From positions 992,001-1,056,000 of the forward strand of contig NZ_CP145732.1 of NCBI RefSeq assembly GCF_036884845.1: 64,000 nt of DNA, written 5' to 3'. Source of the stretch: Pseudomonas sp. MAG733B (GTDB lineage: Bacteria; Pseudomonadota; Gammaproteobacteria; Pseudomonadales; Pseudomonadaceae). Under the pieces are notes generated by a model. That model did no database searches. It was not told the DNA's origin and saw nothing but the letters and a program-made list of their open reading frames with translations. The position numbers and the translations under genes are program-made. Below are positions 45,805-55,264 of the stretch, piece after piece. Numbering within the stretch: the first letter of the stretch is position 1; the number at the start of each line of letters is the position of its first letter.

Positions 45805-46918
45805 ACGCCATGTGTTGCAGTTCTGCCACGGCTATGACGGGCCGTTTCTGGACTGTGCCCGGCAGTACGCCAGCCTGTTCGCGGGGACCGGTTATCGCGT
45901 GACCACGGTGTTTCTCACCGGGGTCGCCGACGCCGAAGTCGCTGCGGGTTGCGCTTCCGACGAAGTGTTGTTCATGGAATACAGCTCCAAGGCCATTCGT
46001 GGTCTGAAGCTGGGCGCCATCGGCGATCTGCGCAAGATCGCCGCTTCGCGCAACTTCAGTTTCTGCATCGCCCATCGCTTCAAGCCGATCTACATCGCCT
46101 TGCTCGGCACGTCGTTGCCGGTGATTGGCGTGCATCACGCGTTTGACGATTACAAACGAGGTACGCGCAAACTGTTCGCGCAGATTTTCCGCAAGCGCCT
46201 GAGCCTGCTCGGGGTGTCCGATGCGGTGCGCGATGACATGCGCCGTTGCCTGCCAAAGTGGTCGGCGTCGCGGATTCAGACGCTCTATAACCGCATCGAT
46301 GTGCAAACGTTGCAGGACAGCCAGGTGACGGCTCGCAAGGCTCGGGAAATTCTCGGGCTGGCGCCGGATGCCTGGGTGGTCGGCAACGTCGGACGGCTGC
46401 ATCCGGACAAGGATCAGGCCACATTACTGGACGGTTTTGCCGCGGCGCTGCCGGGGTTGCCGGCCAGCAGTCAGTTGGTGATTCTCGGTAGTGGCCGTCT
46501 GGAGCAGGATCTCAAGGCTCAGGCCCGGGAGTTGGGGATTGGCGATCGCGTCCTGTTCCTCGGCCAGGTGCCCGAAGCACGGCGCTATTTCCGTGCATTT
46601 GACGTGTTCGCCCTGAGTTCCGATCACGAGCCGTTCGGCATGGTGCTGCTCGAAGCCATGGCCGCCGGCGTACCGTTGCTCGCCACCGCGTGTGGTGGGG
46701 CAAAGGAAGTGGTCGAGGGCGTGGGCATTCTGTTCCCCCTGGGCGATGCCGAACACCTGGCTCAAGGGCTGCAACATCTGGCCGCGATGGACGATCAGCA
46801 ACGTCGCCAATGCGCCGAGCTGATGCTCGATCGCTTGCGCGAACGCTTCTCCGACCGCGCGGTACGCGATGCTTTCTGGCATTTGCCACACGTTATCGAA
46901 CTGGCACCGAGGGGCTGA
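45788..46918 (+). CDS. wapH: Glycosyltransferase family 4, LPS core (WapH-like)
   Basis: A 376-residue GT4 glycosyltransferase placed as PA5004/WapH, an outer-core transferase. The donor-binding motif in HEPFGMVLLEAMAAGVPLLA (E-x7-E, about 278-286) and GNVGRLHPDKDQATLLDGFA (about 197-216) are clear, and the N-terminal half carries IAHRFKPIYIALLG. The ATG at 45788 overlaps the carbamoyltransferase end by 17 bp; its own TGA overlaps the next ATG by one base. The sugar added cannot be deduced from sequence. Confidence 0.82.
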   Translation: MTRSAERHVLQFCHGYDGPFLDCARQYASLFAGTGYRVTTVFLTGVADAEVAAGCASDEVLFMEYSSKAIRGLKLGAIGDLRKIAASRNFSFCIAHRFKPIYIALLGTSLPVIGVHHAFDDYKRGTRKLFAQIFRKRLSLLGVSDAVRDDMRRCLPKWSASRIQTLYNRIDVQTLQDSQVTARKAREILGLAPDAWVVGNVGRLHPDKDQATLLDGFAAALPGLPASSQLVILGSGRLEQDLKAQARELGIGDRVLFLGQVPEARRYFRAFDVFALSSDHEPFGMVLLEAMAAGVPLLATACGGAKEVVEGVGILFPLGDAEHLAQGLQHLAAMDDQQRRQCAELMLDRLRERFSDRAVRDAFWHLPHVIELAPRG

Positions 46919-47814
46919 TGCTCAACCGATTTCAAGGCTGGCGCGAACGTGGCTGGTTGGTAGCCGATGCCTCGACTTACGCCGAGGCCTGGCAGCGTTA
47001 TGGCGGCAGCGTCGCGACCCATCCAATGGTGGTCGAGCGTCTGGCGCAGTTGGCCGATATCCCGGTGCGTTACCTGGCCTGGGAGCAAAACGGCGAAGTC
47101 AAAGCAGCGATCCCGACTTGGGGACGCGACCTTGCCTTGTCCAAAGACGTGCTCAAGCGTCGCGGCAAAAAAGGCCTGTTCGACCTCGGCAACGCCGAGA
47201 TCATTCTGCCTGCCGCTGAAGATGCCCAGGCACCGCTGCGTCACCGTGGTCGTTACTTGTCGGCGCTGAACGAAAGCCGTTTCACCGGCATCAAGTTGCA
47301 GACCGAACAACTGGCCATGGCCCGCACGCCTGAAGAATTGTCGAAGAAATTTCGCTACAACCAGCGCCGTGAATTGCGTTTGCTGGAAGAAGCGGGCGGC
47401 ACGGTGCGGCCGGTGTCCGAGTTTTCCAGTGGCGAGCTGGCGGCGATTTACTGCGACTTGTTCCAGCGCCGCTGGGGCTTCCCGGCGACCGGCGCCGAGC
47501 GCATGGCCGAAGTCATCGAGTTGCTGCGCGAGTTGCTGATCGGTTCGGTGATTTTCCTCAACGATGCGCCGATCGCGATTCAACTGGTGTACCGCGTCGA
47601 GACACCGCAGTGGATCAGCGTCGAGTACATCAATGGCGGCGTCGACCCTGAAACCCGCGAGTTCAGCCCCGGCAGCGTGCTGAGTTTTCTCAACACCCAA
47701 AGTGCCTGGGAACATGCCCGGGCGCTGGAAAAGCCCTTGCGCTTTTCCTTCGGTCGCGCCGACCGGGAATACAAGGATCGCTGGTGCAACCCTGTGCCGG
47801 TCTACACCGTATGA
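46918..47814 (+). CDS. Mig-14-like protein
   Basis: A 298-residue protein of the Mig-14 family (PA5003), linked in Salmonella and Pseudomonas to resistance against antimicrobial peptides. It has an acetyltransferase-like (GNAT/FemX) layout: the KFRYNQRRELRLLEEAGG helix (about 143-160), FLNDAPIAIQLVYRVETP strand region and the C-terminal PLRFSFGRADREYKDRWC. No membrane segment is obvious. The ATG overlaps the upstream TGA by one base, and its TGA overlaps the next ATG (ATGA). The position inside the LPS core cluster suggests a surface-modifying role. Confidence 0.8.
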   Translation: MLNRFQGWRERGWLVADASTYAEAWQRYGGSVATHPMVVERLAQLADIPVRYLAWEQNGEVKAAIPTWGRDLALSKDVLKRRGKKGLFDLGNAEIILPAAEDAQAPLRHRGRYLSALNESRFTGIKLQTEQLAMARTPEELSKKFRYNQRRELRLLEEAGGTVRPVSEFSSGELAAIYCDLFQRRWGFPATGAERMAEVIELLRELLIGSVIFLNDAPIAIQLVYRVETPQWISVEYINGGVDPETREFSPGSVLSFLNTQSAWEHARALEKPLRFSFGRADREYKDRWCNPVPVYTV

Positions 47815-49223
47815 GTCAGCCCATGAGCCGCAAACAGCAACTGCTCAAGCGCCATCGACGCAACAAACGCATCGGTCTGTTGATCGCACTGGCGGTGTTG
47901 GTCGCCATCGGTGTGATGGTGGCTTGGTGGTTGCCGCTGGTGCTGGCGGTGCTGGGCTGGATCGCCCACGAAGCCTGGTTTGCCGATCATCTGTTCTACT
48001 CGCCCAACGACGATTACCAGTACAACTTCCCGCCCTACACGCCAAAACCCAAGGTCCATCTGAGCGGCGACCGCCTGCGACTGGACGACGGTGTGATGCT
48101 GGTCGACGACGCGACGCTGGTGTTGGCGCTGCGGATCAAAAGCACATGGCTGGGGCGTTTTCTCGATCCGGTGGTGGAGTTGTCCGGGGGTGATAACCCG
48201 GACCGACAAACCTTCGAACGTGGTGTGAACGGCCTGCGTTACCTCAATCTCAGTGGTCAGGCGCAGGTGCTGTCACGAGGCGAATTGCGTCTGCGCGGGC
48301 GTTATTGCCGACTGCTCGGCGAGCCTGTGTTGTGGGCGTTCGAACATCCGGATTACCGCCGTCAGCGGGTGATGGTCATCGCGCCCCATGCCGATGATGC
48401 GGAGTTGGCGGCCTACGGTTTGTACAGCCAGGCCGATGAAACCTGGGTCGTCACACTGACGGCCGGTGAAATCGAAGCCGAACACTATCAGCAGATGGGC
48501 TTGGGCAAGGTCGAGGCCGCGCGGCTCAAAGGCCGTTTGCGTGCCTGGGACAGTATTGCGGTGCCGCGCTGGGCCGGGGTGCCTGAAAGCCGTTGCGTGC
48601 AGTTGGGCTATTTTTGTCTGCAACTGGCGGCCATGCAAGCCTCGCCTGCTCAGCCGGCAGGCTCGCGCGAAGCGGACTTGAACGACACCCGGTTGTTTCG
48701 CCAGTTGAACCCGTTTGCCTTGCCGGGCGATGTCGACGGTGCGCCGACCTGGAACAATTTGTTGGCCGACCTGCGTGAGCTGCTGCTGCGGGCACAGCCT
48801 GAAGTGATCGTGCTGCCACACCCGAGCCTTGATCCACACCCGGATCATATCTGCGCTCACGCAGCAGTTCTCGAAGCCTTGAACGGGCTCGACTGGCAGC
48901 CGACGCTGCTCGGTTACGCCAATCACCTGCATGACAACGATCGCTGGCCAATGGGCGATAGCGGTGCCGGTGTGACGTTGCCACCGGTGTTCGATCCGGC
49001 CTCGTTGCTGCATCCCTACTGCCTTCTGCTGGCTCAGTCGCAGCAGCGGGACAAGGCCATGGCACTGGGTATGATGCATGACTTGCAGCCCAGGGCCCCG
49101 TTCAAACGACGGTTACGTCGCGGGTTGCAGCGACTGCTGGCCGGGCGCTCCGGCTCGCCCTATGGCGAGAACGAGTTTTTTCGCAAGGCTGTGCGTCGCC
49201 ATGAGCTGTTCTGGCATTTGTAA
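47811..49223 (+). CDS. dnpA: PIG-L family de-N-acetylase (DnpA-like)
   Basis: A 470-residue protein: a basic N-terminus (KQQLLKRHRRNKR), one or two membrane segments at about 20-55, and a PIG-L/LmbE deacetylase domain with the zinc motif APHADDAE (H193, D195, D196) and HPSLDPHPDHICAH (about 340). PIG-L enzymes remove acetyl from N-acetylglucosamine-type sugars. The P. aeruginosa homologue PA5002 (DnpA) is, from memory, a de-N-acetylase affecting antibiotic persistence. Start ATG in ATGA overlap with mig-14. Likely acts on a core-LPS amino sugar at the membrane face. Confidence 0.85.
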   Translation: MSQPMSRKQQLLKRHRRNKRIGLLIALAVLVAIGVMVAWWLPLVLAVLGWIAHEAWFADHLFYSPNDDYQYNFPPYTPKPKVHLSGDRLRLDDGVMLVDDATLVLALRIKSTWLGRFLDPVVELSGGDNPDRQTFERGVNGLRYLNLSGQAQVLSRGELRLRGRYCRLLGEPVLWAFEHPDYRRQRVMVIAPHADDAELAAYGLYSQADETWVVTLTAGEIEAEHYQQMGLGKVEAARLKGRLRAWDSIAVPRWAGVPESRCVQLGYFCLQLAAMQASPAQPAGSREADLNDTRLFRQLNPFALPGDVDGAPTWNNLLADLRELLLRAQPEVIVLPHPSLDPHPDHICAHAAVLEALNGLDWQPTLLGYANHLHDNDRWPMGDSGAGVTLPPVFDPASLLHPYCLLLAQSQQRDKAMALGMMHDLQPRAPFKRRLRRGLQRLLAGRSGSPYGENEFFRKAVRRHELFWHL

Positions 49224-49307
49224 AGTGTTACGGGCCTGAAGTCCGCCTGCTGCGAGCAGGAAGGGTGTCAGGTGTTGCTCGGTTTGCCTGTTGCGGCAAG
49301 GAAGACG

Positions 49308-50264
49308 ATGAAAGTTCTATTTCTGGTGCAGAAAGATCAACGGGCCATCCTGGACCGTTTGTACGACGGCGTGGCGGCTCATTGCGAGTGCGACCTGCGG
49401 TGGCTGAGCAGCAGTGAACAGCGCAACCTGCGCAGCTATTTCCGGCGCGAAGTCGATGTCTCGCGCTATGACCGCATCGTGTTTTTCCTGCGCTTCAAGC
49501 AGGAAATCCGTCAGGTCGGGTTTATACGCACGATCCCCAACTTGGTGATTCTCGAACACGATGCGTACCAGAACTACATTCCTTGCAAGTACACCGGCAA
49601 GTTCAGCGCGCACTACCGCCGGCTGCCGTGGGCGCGAGTCATCAGTTCCGGTTTCGTTGTCACCGAACGGCTGCGCGGCGAGGGGTTCGACGCGGTGTTC
49701 GTGCCCAAGGGTTACGACCAGACGCAACTCGAGGATCAAGGCCGCGAGCGGGATATCGAACTGGCTTTTGTCGGCAGCACCAACAGTGTCGCCTACAGTG
49801 GACGCAAGGCCCTGCTCGATGAGTTGGCCCGTGTCGAACCCCTGGTGGTCACTCGCACGAAATCCGGTGAGGAGTACCGCGACACGCTCAACCGTATTCG
49901 CTTTTTCGTCAGTGCCGATGTCGGCATGGGCGAATTCATGATCAAAAATTTCGAGGCCATGGCCTGCGGTTGTGTGTTGCTGGCGTATGACCAGGGGGAG
50001 GCGGAAAGCCAGGCGCTGGGGCTGCAGGATATGCACAACATTGTGTTCTATCAGAGCATCGCGCAGCTTCAGGAAAAGCTGGCGCTATTGCGCAGCGACC
50101 CGGAACTGGCACAGCGTATCGGCAGAAATGGTCGTGAGCTGGCGGTCAGCCAGTTCAGTTTTGCGCGCATCGGTCAGCGGATCGTCGAGGAACTCAAGCC
50201 TGCTTTGGGTGCTCGCGCACCGTTGAGTCTGCTGGAAAAAATCCGCCTGAATTTGGGCATTTGA
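49308..50264 (+). CDS. ssg: Cell-surface glycosyltransferase (Ssg-like)
   Basis: A 318-residue glycosyltransferase placed as PA5001 (ssg), linked to LPS/exopolysaccharide surface sugar, phage susceptibility and motility. It has a CgeB-like GT-B C-terminal half: LAFVGSTNSVAYSGRKALLD (about 152-171), and GEFMIKNFEAMACGCVLLAY (about 206-225), where the E is the donor-site glutamate. The ATG at 49308 has AAGGA 6 nt upstream; an in-frame start at 49272 is inferior. It is separated from dnpA by 84 bp and leads directly into the next transferase (6 bp). Confidence 0.75.
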   Translation: MKVLFLVQKDQRAILDRLYDGVAAHCECDLRWLSSSEQRNLRSYFRREVDVSRYDRIVFFLRFKQEIRQVGFIRTIPNLVILEHDAYQNYIPCKYTGKFSAHYRRLPWARVISSGFVVTERLRGEGFDAVFVPKGYDQTQLEDQGRERDIELAFVGSTNSVAYSGRKALLDELARVEPLVVTRTKSGEEYRDTLNRIRFFVSADVGMGEFMIKNFEAMACGCVLLAYDQGEAESQALGLQDMHNIVFYQSIAQLQEKLALLRSDPELAQRIGRNGRELAVSQFSFARIGQRIVEELKPALGARAPLSLLEKIRLNLGI

Positions 50265-50269
50265 CTGCT

Positions 50270-51364
50270 ATGAGCATTCTTAACGTCATGTGGGCCAGCG
50301 GTGCTCCGTTCGCCTCGACTCATAAGGTGCACCAACAGATATTGTCTCAGGCTCCGACCACCGTACCGATTGAAACCTGGCTGCTTCAGGGACATGCGTC
50401 CGACAGCGGGGTAGAAGTCGGTGAAGTGCGGGAGTGGGGGTTGTCCTCTGCCCGGTTGAAGGGGCGACATTTCTGGCGGTTGACCAGACCATGGATGCGC
50501 CACAGGTTTCAGCGTGCCCTCCAGGACAGCGATGCTCACGTACTGTTGCTCGATGGCCTGGGTGTAGCGCGAACGCTGCTGCCTGTGCTCGAGGTCTTGC
50601 CACATATCCGTGCGGTGGTGGTTTTCCATGGTTCGACGCGGGTTCACGCGACTGATCGGGCGCTCTTTCAGCGGCTCCCGGCTTCCCGGCTGACGGTGGT
50701 GGCTGTGTCGCAAACCCTCGCCACTTCGTTGAGCCAGGACCTGCAAGTACCGGTCACGACGCTGCGCAGCGCTTTCGACCCTGCTGCCTTCCGTTCGGCT
50801 CTGCTGCCGCGTGAGCAGGCGCGTGCGCGTTTGGGGCTGCACCTGGATAACACGCCGGTACTGGGAGCCGTCGGACGGCTGGTCGCAGGAAAAGGTTTCG
50901 GTTGCCTGCTCGATGCCTTTGCGGCGGCATTGCATGAACGGCCGGATCTGCTATTGGTAATTGTGGGAGAAGGTACGGCCCGTGCCGATCTGGAAGCGCG
51001 AATCGATACGCTTGGGCTTCGCGACCGGGTGTTGTTGCCGGGCCACGTCAACGATGTGGCGCAACTCTATCGTGCATTCGACTGGGTCGCGATGCCCTCG
51101 CTGAGCGAAGGCTTGGGACTCATCATGCAGGAAGCGGTGATGGCGGGCGTTCCGGTAATCGCCAGCGAACTGGACGTGTTCCGTGAGCAACTGGGCGATA
51201 CTGGCTGGTACGCCCCGGTCGAGGATGTGAGTGCCTGGCGCGACGCCATTGTGCGAGCGTTCAGCGTCTCTGCCCAGACGATCGCGGCAGATCAGTATCA
51301 GGCACTCGCGCCGGATCAAGCCTGGCTAAGCTTCAGCCAGACCTCCCGGGCATTGCTTTCATGA
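50270..51364 (+). CDS. Glycosyltransferase family 4, LPS outer core
   Basis: A 364-residue GT4 enzyme: GAVGRLVAGKGFGCLLDAF (about 200-218), and PSLSEGLGLIMQEAVMAG with the E-x7-E donor motif (about 281-298). By position it stands where PA5000/WapR (an alpha-1,3-rhamnosyltransferase that makes the O-antigen-accepting core) is in PAO1, but I cannot confirm sequence identity, so no symbol is given. The ATG at 50270 is preferred over an in-frame TTG 9 nt upstream. Its stop codon overlaps that of the convergent kinase-like gene in TCATGA. Confidence 0.78.
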   Translation: MSILNVMWASGAPFASTHKVHQQILSQAPTTVPIETWLLQGHASDSGVEVGEVREWGLSSARLKGRHFWRLTRPWMRHRFQRALQDSDAHVLLLDGLGVARTLLPVLEVLPHIRAVVVFHGSTRVHATDRALFQRLPASRLTVVAVSQTLATSLSQDLQVPVTTLRSAFDPAAFRSALLPREQARARLGLHLDNTPVLGAVGRLVAGKGFGCLLDAFAAALHERPDLLLVIVGEGTARADLEARIDTLGLRDRVLLPGHVNDVAQLYRAFDWVAMPSLSEGLGLIMQEAVMAGVPVIASELDVFREQLGDTGWYAPVEDVSAWRDAIVRAFSVSAQTIAADQYQALAPDQAWLSFSQTSRALLS

Positions 51365-51964
51365 TGGCAGCAATGCTTGTTCGAGTGCTTGCATCGGAAA
51401 GCTGTCGTTCAGGTTCTCTCGTGCAATATAGCGCGCGAAGTGCTGCAGGTTGCGCTTGATCAAATGGCGGGGCAACGGCGCCCGCAGAAAACGCATGTCT
51501 GCCACATCGATGAGGCCCATGCGGTTATCGGGTGTCACCACGATGTTGCCCAGGTGCAGTGACCGGAAGTAAATCCCCGACTTATGAAGACTTTGTATCA
51601 GCCCGACCAGCTCCGGCAGGGCCTGCGGCCAGGTGAAGCCTTCCTTGCTGGCGATCTGGCGCAGGGTCTCTCCTGGCAGAGGCTGGTAAAGCACTGCAGT
51701 CATGCCCGGTGTTTGCAGTCGGTAGTACTGCAGGACCTGCAAGGTCGGCACACCGAGCTTTTGCAGTTCGGTGGCATTGTCGATGAAGCGTTTCGAGTAG
51801 GGACGAAACAGCGCGGAGGAAAAAATACGCTTGCGGCGGAACAGTTTCAGAATATTCCCATTCTGCAACAGGTAGACTTTCGGCCCAAAGCTGTCGGCTT
51901 CCAGTACTCTGGCGCCTTCAATCATCTGATTTAGAGCGGCTATCGAAAGCCTAGAACATTGCAT
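51359..51964 (-). CDS. Kinase-like protein of the LPS cluster, minus strand (PA4998 type)
   Basis: A 201-residue Kdo/WaaP/BUD32-like kinase. It shows NILKLFRRKRIFSSALFRPY (Lys site, about 37-56), YQPLPGETLRQI, and the catalytic loop FRSLHLGNIVV (about 147-157; S-L-H-L-G-N, where the usual HxD is changed), followed by LIDVADMRF with the metal Asp. Start ATG at 51964 is preceded by AAGG; the frame is open further upstream to 52171 but that part overlaps the waaL leader and has no family character. Convergent with the glycosyltransferase, with stops overlapping. It is the only minus-strand gene in the LPS block. Confidence 0.78.
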   Translation of the reverse strand: MQCSRLSIAALNQMIEGARVLEADSFGPKVYLLQNGNILKLFRRKRIFSSALFRPYSKRFIDNATELQKLGVPTLQVLQYYRLQTPGMTAVLYQPLPGETLRQIASKEGFTWPQALPELVGLIQSLHKSGIYFRSLHLGNIVVTPDNRMGLIDVADMRFLRAPLPRHLIKRNLQHFARYIARENLNDSFPMQALEQALLPS

Positions 51965-52072
51965 CGTAGAAGCCTTGTTGGAATACGGGGTGTTGTGGCG
52001 GGCAATGATGCCGAAAAGTTTCAGCTTTAACCATGCCGGGCGGGGTGGGTGATTTTTCTCAGGGGTAATTTG

Positions 52073-53245
52073 ATGCAAGAAAAACGCTGGGCGCAAGTAT
52101 GGATGACAATAGGTCTGCTGTGGTTTTTGTTGGCCATCGCAGTTGCGCCTACCAACAAAATCTATCAACAAGGTTTGGTCGCATTGCTGTGGGTGCCGGC
52201 GATATTTTTTTCATGGTCCGCACGTTTCCGACTCCGGGAGTTGTTCTATGAGCAACGCTGGATCTACCTACCGATGCTCGGTCTTCTGGTCTGGTCGCTG
52301 ATCAGTCTTGCATGGACGAACACTCCTGACCTCGCTCGCGAGGCCAAGCGTTTGCTCTATATCGTGGTGTTCCTGTTGTTCTTTCCGGTTTTTGCCAATG
52401 GCCGGCCCGAGCGTGTGATCCGCATCATGCAATGGGGAGGCATCGGGTTGGCAGCGACGGCGCTGGTAGCCATCGTCAGGTTTTATGGCGTTGACGGAAA
52501 CGACTGGACTTCGCGTCTTCAGGGGTTGGGTGAGTTGTCTCATCCGATTCTGGGGGGCTATGTCATTGGGTTGGCAGCGGTATGGCTGGCTTTCTGGCCT
52601 CCGAACAACCGCAGGATGCAAGGAGTCTGGGCGGTTGCTCTGGGCCTGCTTTGCGCCTTTGTGATGCTTAGCCAGAGCCGCGGTGCCGGGGTGGCATTGT
52701 TTTTCACCATACTCGCCATGCCTGTGTGGAGCGGTGACCGACGCAGTCGCATCATCGCGGCGGTTGCATTGATCGTGGCGGTGCTGGCTGTCTGGTTCTT
52801 CGAATCCTTCGTCGTGGCGCGTGGGGTGTCTTATCGCCCGCAGATCCTGATAGCCAGTTTGCAGATGATCAGTGAGCATCCATGGCTTGGCCTGGGTCTT
52901 GGCGGTAATTACCGAGTGTTCGCTTCGGATCTGTATTTTGACCATACGCACAACTTGTTTACCCACGTGACCATCGAGTTGGGGTTGCCAGGACTGCTGT
53001 TGTGGTGTGCGATTTGGCTTGCAGTACTGTACGAGGCCTGGAAAGTCCGCGAGACGCTCTATGCCAAGGGGATCATTGGCATCTGGCTGTTTTCGACACT
53101 GGCCATGCAGTTTGACGCCGCCAGTCTGTCCGGTACACCAAGGCCCGAATGGTTCATAAGCTGGTTACCCGTGGGGCTGGCCAGTCTTTTGGTGTGGGCG
53201 CGGGCCAATTCCGACGCCTGTGATAAAATTTCGCGTTCTACCTAA
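52073..53245 (+). CDS. waaL: O-antigen ligase-like membrane protein (WaaL family)
   Basis: Polytopic inner-membrane protein of 390 residues with about 11 hydrophobic helices. WaaL transfers undecaprenyl-linked O-chains onto lipid A-core at the periplasmic face. The Wzy_C region SHPILGGYVIGL, LSQSRGAGVALFF (about 203-215) and the large periplasmic loop HPWLGLGLGGNYRVFAS followed by FDHTHNLFTHVTIELG (about 282-318), carrying the conserved histidine, are present. The ATG at 52073 follows AGGGGT. It lies 15 bp before msbA and matches the PA4999 position. Confidence 0.85.
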   Translation: MQEKRWAQVWMTIGLLWFLLAIAVAPTNKIYQQGLVALLWVPAIFFSWSARFRLRELFYEQRWIYLPMLGLLVWSLISLAWTNTPDLAREAKRLLYIVVFLLFFPVFANGRPERVIRIMQWGGIGLAATALVAIVRFYGVDGNDWTSRLQGLGELSHPILGGYVIGLAAVWLAFWPPNNRRMQGVWAVALGLLCAFVMLSQSRGAGVALFFTILAMPVWSGDRRSRIIAAVALIVAVLAVWFFESFVVARGVSYRPQILIASLQMISEHPWLGLGLGGNYRVFASDLYFDHTHNLFTHVTIELGLPGLLLWCAIWLAVLYEAWKVRETLYAKGIIGIWLFSTLAMQFDAASLSGTPRPEWFISWLPVGLASLLVWARANSDACDKISRST

Positions 53246-53260
53246 CCAGTGAGCTCTACG

Positions 53261-55066
53261 ATGACTGACGCACCGCCCAAAGCGGGACAGGATTCCAGCC
53301 TGAAAATCTATCTTCGGCTGTTGGGTTATGTGAAACCCTATGTCGGCCTTTTCCTGCTGAGTATCGTGGGCTTCGTGATCTTTGCCTCCACACAACCGAT
53401 GCTGGCCGGGATTCTCAAGTATTTCGTCGATGGCCTGAGCAATCCTGAAGCGGTGCTCTTCCCTACAGTTCCTTACCTGAAGGATTTGCAGTTGCTGATG
53501 GCTGTACCGTTGCTGATCATCCTGATCGCGGCGTGGCAGGGCCTGGGCTCATTTCTCGGCAACTACTACCTGGCCAAGGTGTCGTTGGGGCTGGTGCATG
53601 ACCTGCGCGTCGAATTGTTCAACAAACTGCTGGTGCTGCCCAACCGCTATTTCGACACCCACAACTCCGGGCACTTGATCTCGCGCATCACGTTCAACGT
53701 GACGATGGTGACCGGTGCGGCCACGGATGCGATCAAGGTGGTGATCCGCGAAGGCCTGACCGTGGTCTTCCTGTTTGCCTATCTGCTGTGGATGAACTGG
53801 AAGCTGACCCTGGTGATGCTGGCCATCCTGCCGCTGATTGCACTGATGGTGGGCAACACCAGCAAGAAATTCCGCAAGCAGAGCAAGAAGATCCAGGTGG
53901 CGATGGGCGATGTGACGCACGTGGCTTCGGAGACCATTCAGGGCTATCGCGTAGTGCGCAGCTTCGGTGGCGAGAGCTACGAAGAACAGCGCTTTGCCGC
54001 CGCCAGCCAGGGCAACACCGACAAGCAATTGCGCATGACCAAGACCGGTGCGGTCTATACGCCCATGCTGCAACTGGTGATCTACACCGCCATGGCCGTG
54101 TTGATGTTCCTCGTGCTGTTCCTGCGCGGTGACGCCACCGCCGGTGATCTGGTGGCCTACATCACCGCCGCCGGTCTGTTACCGAAGCCGATCCGGCAGC
54201 TTTCGGAAGTCAGCTCGACCATCCAGAAAGGCGTTGCCGGTGCCGAAAGCATTTTCGAGCAACTGGACGTCGAGCCTGAAGTCGATAACGGCACGGTCGA
54301 GCGTGATCGCGTCAACGGCCACCTGCAGGTGCGCAACCTCAGCTTCACGTATCCGGGAACCGACCGTGAAGTATTGAAGAACATCAATTTCTCGGCGGCG
54401 CCGGGGCAGATGATCGCCTTGGTTGGTCGCTCAGGCAGCGGCAAGTCGACCCTGGCCAGCCTGATTCCGCGTTTCTATCATCACGACGTCGGCGAAATCC
54501 TGCTCGATGATGTCGAGATCGAAGACTACCGCCTGCGCAACCTGCGTCGGCACGTGGCCCAGGTCACGCAGCATGTCACCCTGTTCAATGACACTATTGC
54601 CAACAACATCGCTTACGGTGACCTGGCCGGTGCACCCCGTGCCGACATCGAAAAGGCCGCCACGGATGCGTTCGCAATGGACTTCATTTCGCAGATGCCC
54701 GAAGGCCTGGATACACAGGTCGGTGAAAATGGCGTGTTGCTCTCCGGTGGTCAGCGACAGCGTCTGGCGATCGCTCGGGCACTGTTGAAAAATGCGCCGC
54801 TGCTGATCCTCGACGAGGCGACCTCGGCACTCGACACCGAATCCGAACGCCACATTCAGGCGGCGCTGGACCAGGTCATGAAAGGTCGCACCACGCTGGT
54901 CATCGCTCACCGCTTGTCGACCATCGAGAAGGCTGACCTGATCCTGGTGATGGATCAGGGCCAGATCGTCGAGCGCGGCACCCACGCGCAGCTGCTGGCG
55001 CAAAACGGCTACTACTCGCGACTGCATGCGATGGGCCTGGACACGCCGGCTGAAGACATCGCCTGA
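53261..55066 (+). CDS. msbA: Lipid A-core export ABC transporter MsbA
   Basis: Homodimeric ABC flippase moving lipid A-core to the periplasmic leaflet. 601 residues: six-helix TMD (about 20-320) and nucleotide-binding domain with Walker A GRSGSGKST (389-397, Lys395), signature LSGGQRQRLA (about 488-497), Walker B LLILDEATSALD and the switch His in IAHRLS. Start set at ATG 53261, giving MTDAPPKAG as in homologues; a GTG 12 nt upstream is in frame but lacks better support. GATAAAAT near 53222 within waaL could be a promoter -10, which I regard as weak. It is followed by a family-B REP 12 bp after the stop. Confidence 0.96.
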   Translation: MTDAPPKAGQDSSLKIYLRLLGYVKPYVGLFLLSIVGFVIFASTQPMLAGILKYFVDGLSNPEAVLFPTVPYLKDLQLLMAVPLLIILIAAWQGLGSFLGNYYLAKVSLGLVHDLRVELFNKLLVLPNRYFDTHNSGHLISRITFNVTMVTGAATDAIKVVIREGLTVVFLFAYLLWMNWKLTLVMLAILPLIALMVGNTSKKFRKQSKKIQVAMGDVTHVASETIQGYRVVRSFGGESYEEQRFAAASQGNTDKQLRMTKTGAVYTPMLQLVIYTAMAVLMFLVLFLRGDATAGDLVAYITAAGLLPKPIRQLSEVSSTIQKGVAGAESIFEQLDVEPEVDNGTVERDRVNGHLQVRNLSFTYPGTDREVLKNINFSAAPGQMIALVGRSGSGKSTLASLIPRFYHHDVGEILLDDVEIEDYRLRNLRRHVAQVTQHVTLFNDTIANNIAYGDLAGAPRADIEKAATDAFAMDFISQMPEGLDTQVGENGVLLSGGQRQRLAIARALLKNAPLLILDEATSALDTESERHIQAALDQVMKGRTTLVIAHRLSTIEKADLILVMDQGQIVERGTHAQLLAQNGYYSRLHAMGLDTPAEDIA

Positions 55067-55077
55067 AACCCTCCCTC

Positions 55078-55165
55078 GTAGGAGCTGCCGCAGGCTGCGA
55101 TCTTTTGATTTTGTTTTTAAAGAAGATCAAGAGATCGCAGCCTCGTTGCTCTCGACAGCTCCTAC
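55078..55165. repeat. REP doublet, family B
   Basis: Inverted repeat 12 bp after the msbA stop: GTAGGAGCTGCCGCAGGCTG followed by CGATCTTTT, then after a 20-bp AT-rich centre GATCGCAGCC...CAGCTCCTAC. The right arm carries an 8-bp interruption (TCGTTGCT), so this copy is less perfect than the others. Confidence 0.8.
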
Positions 55166-55264
55166 AGTCGCCTTCGAGAATTTATCCGTTACAGCCGTCG
55201 CACAAGCCGATGCCTACCCTGTGTTAATATCGCGCCCCTGTTCATTTTGTATGTGGGTTGCTCC

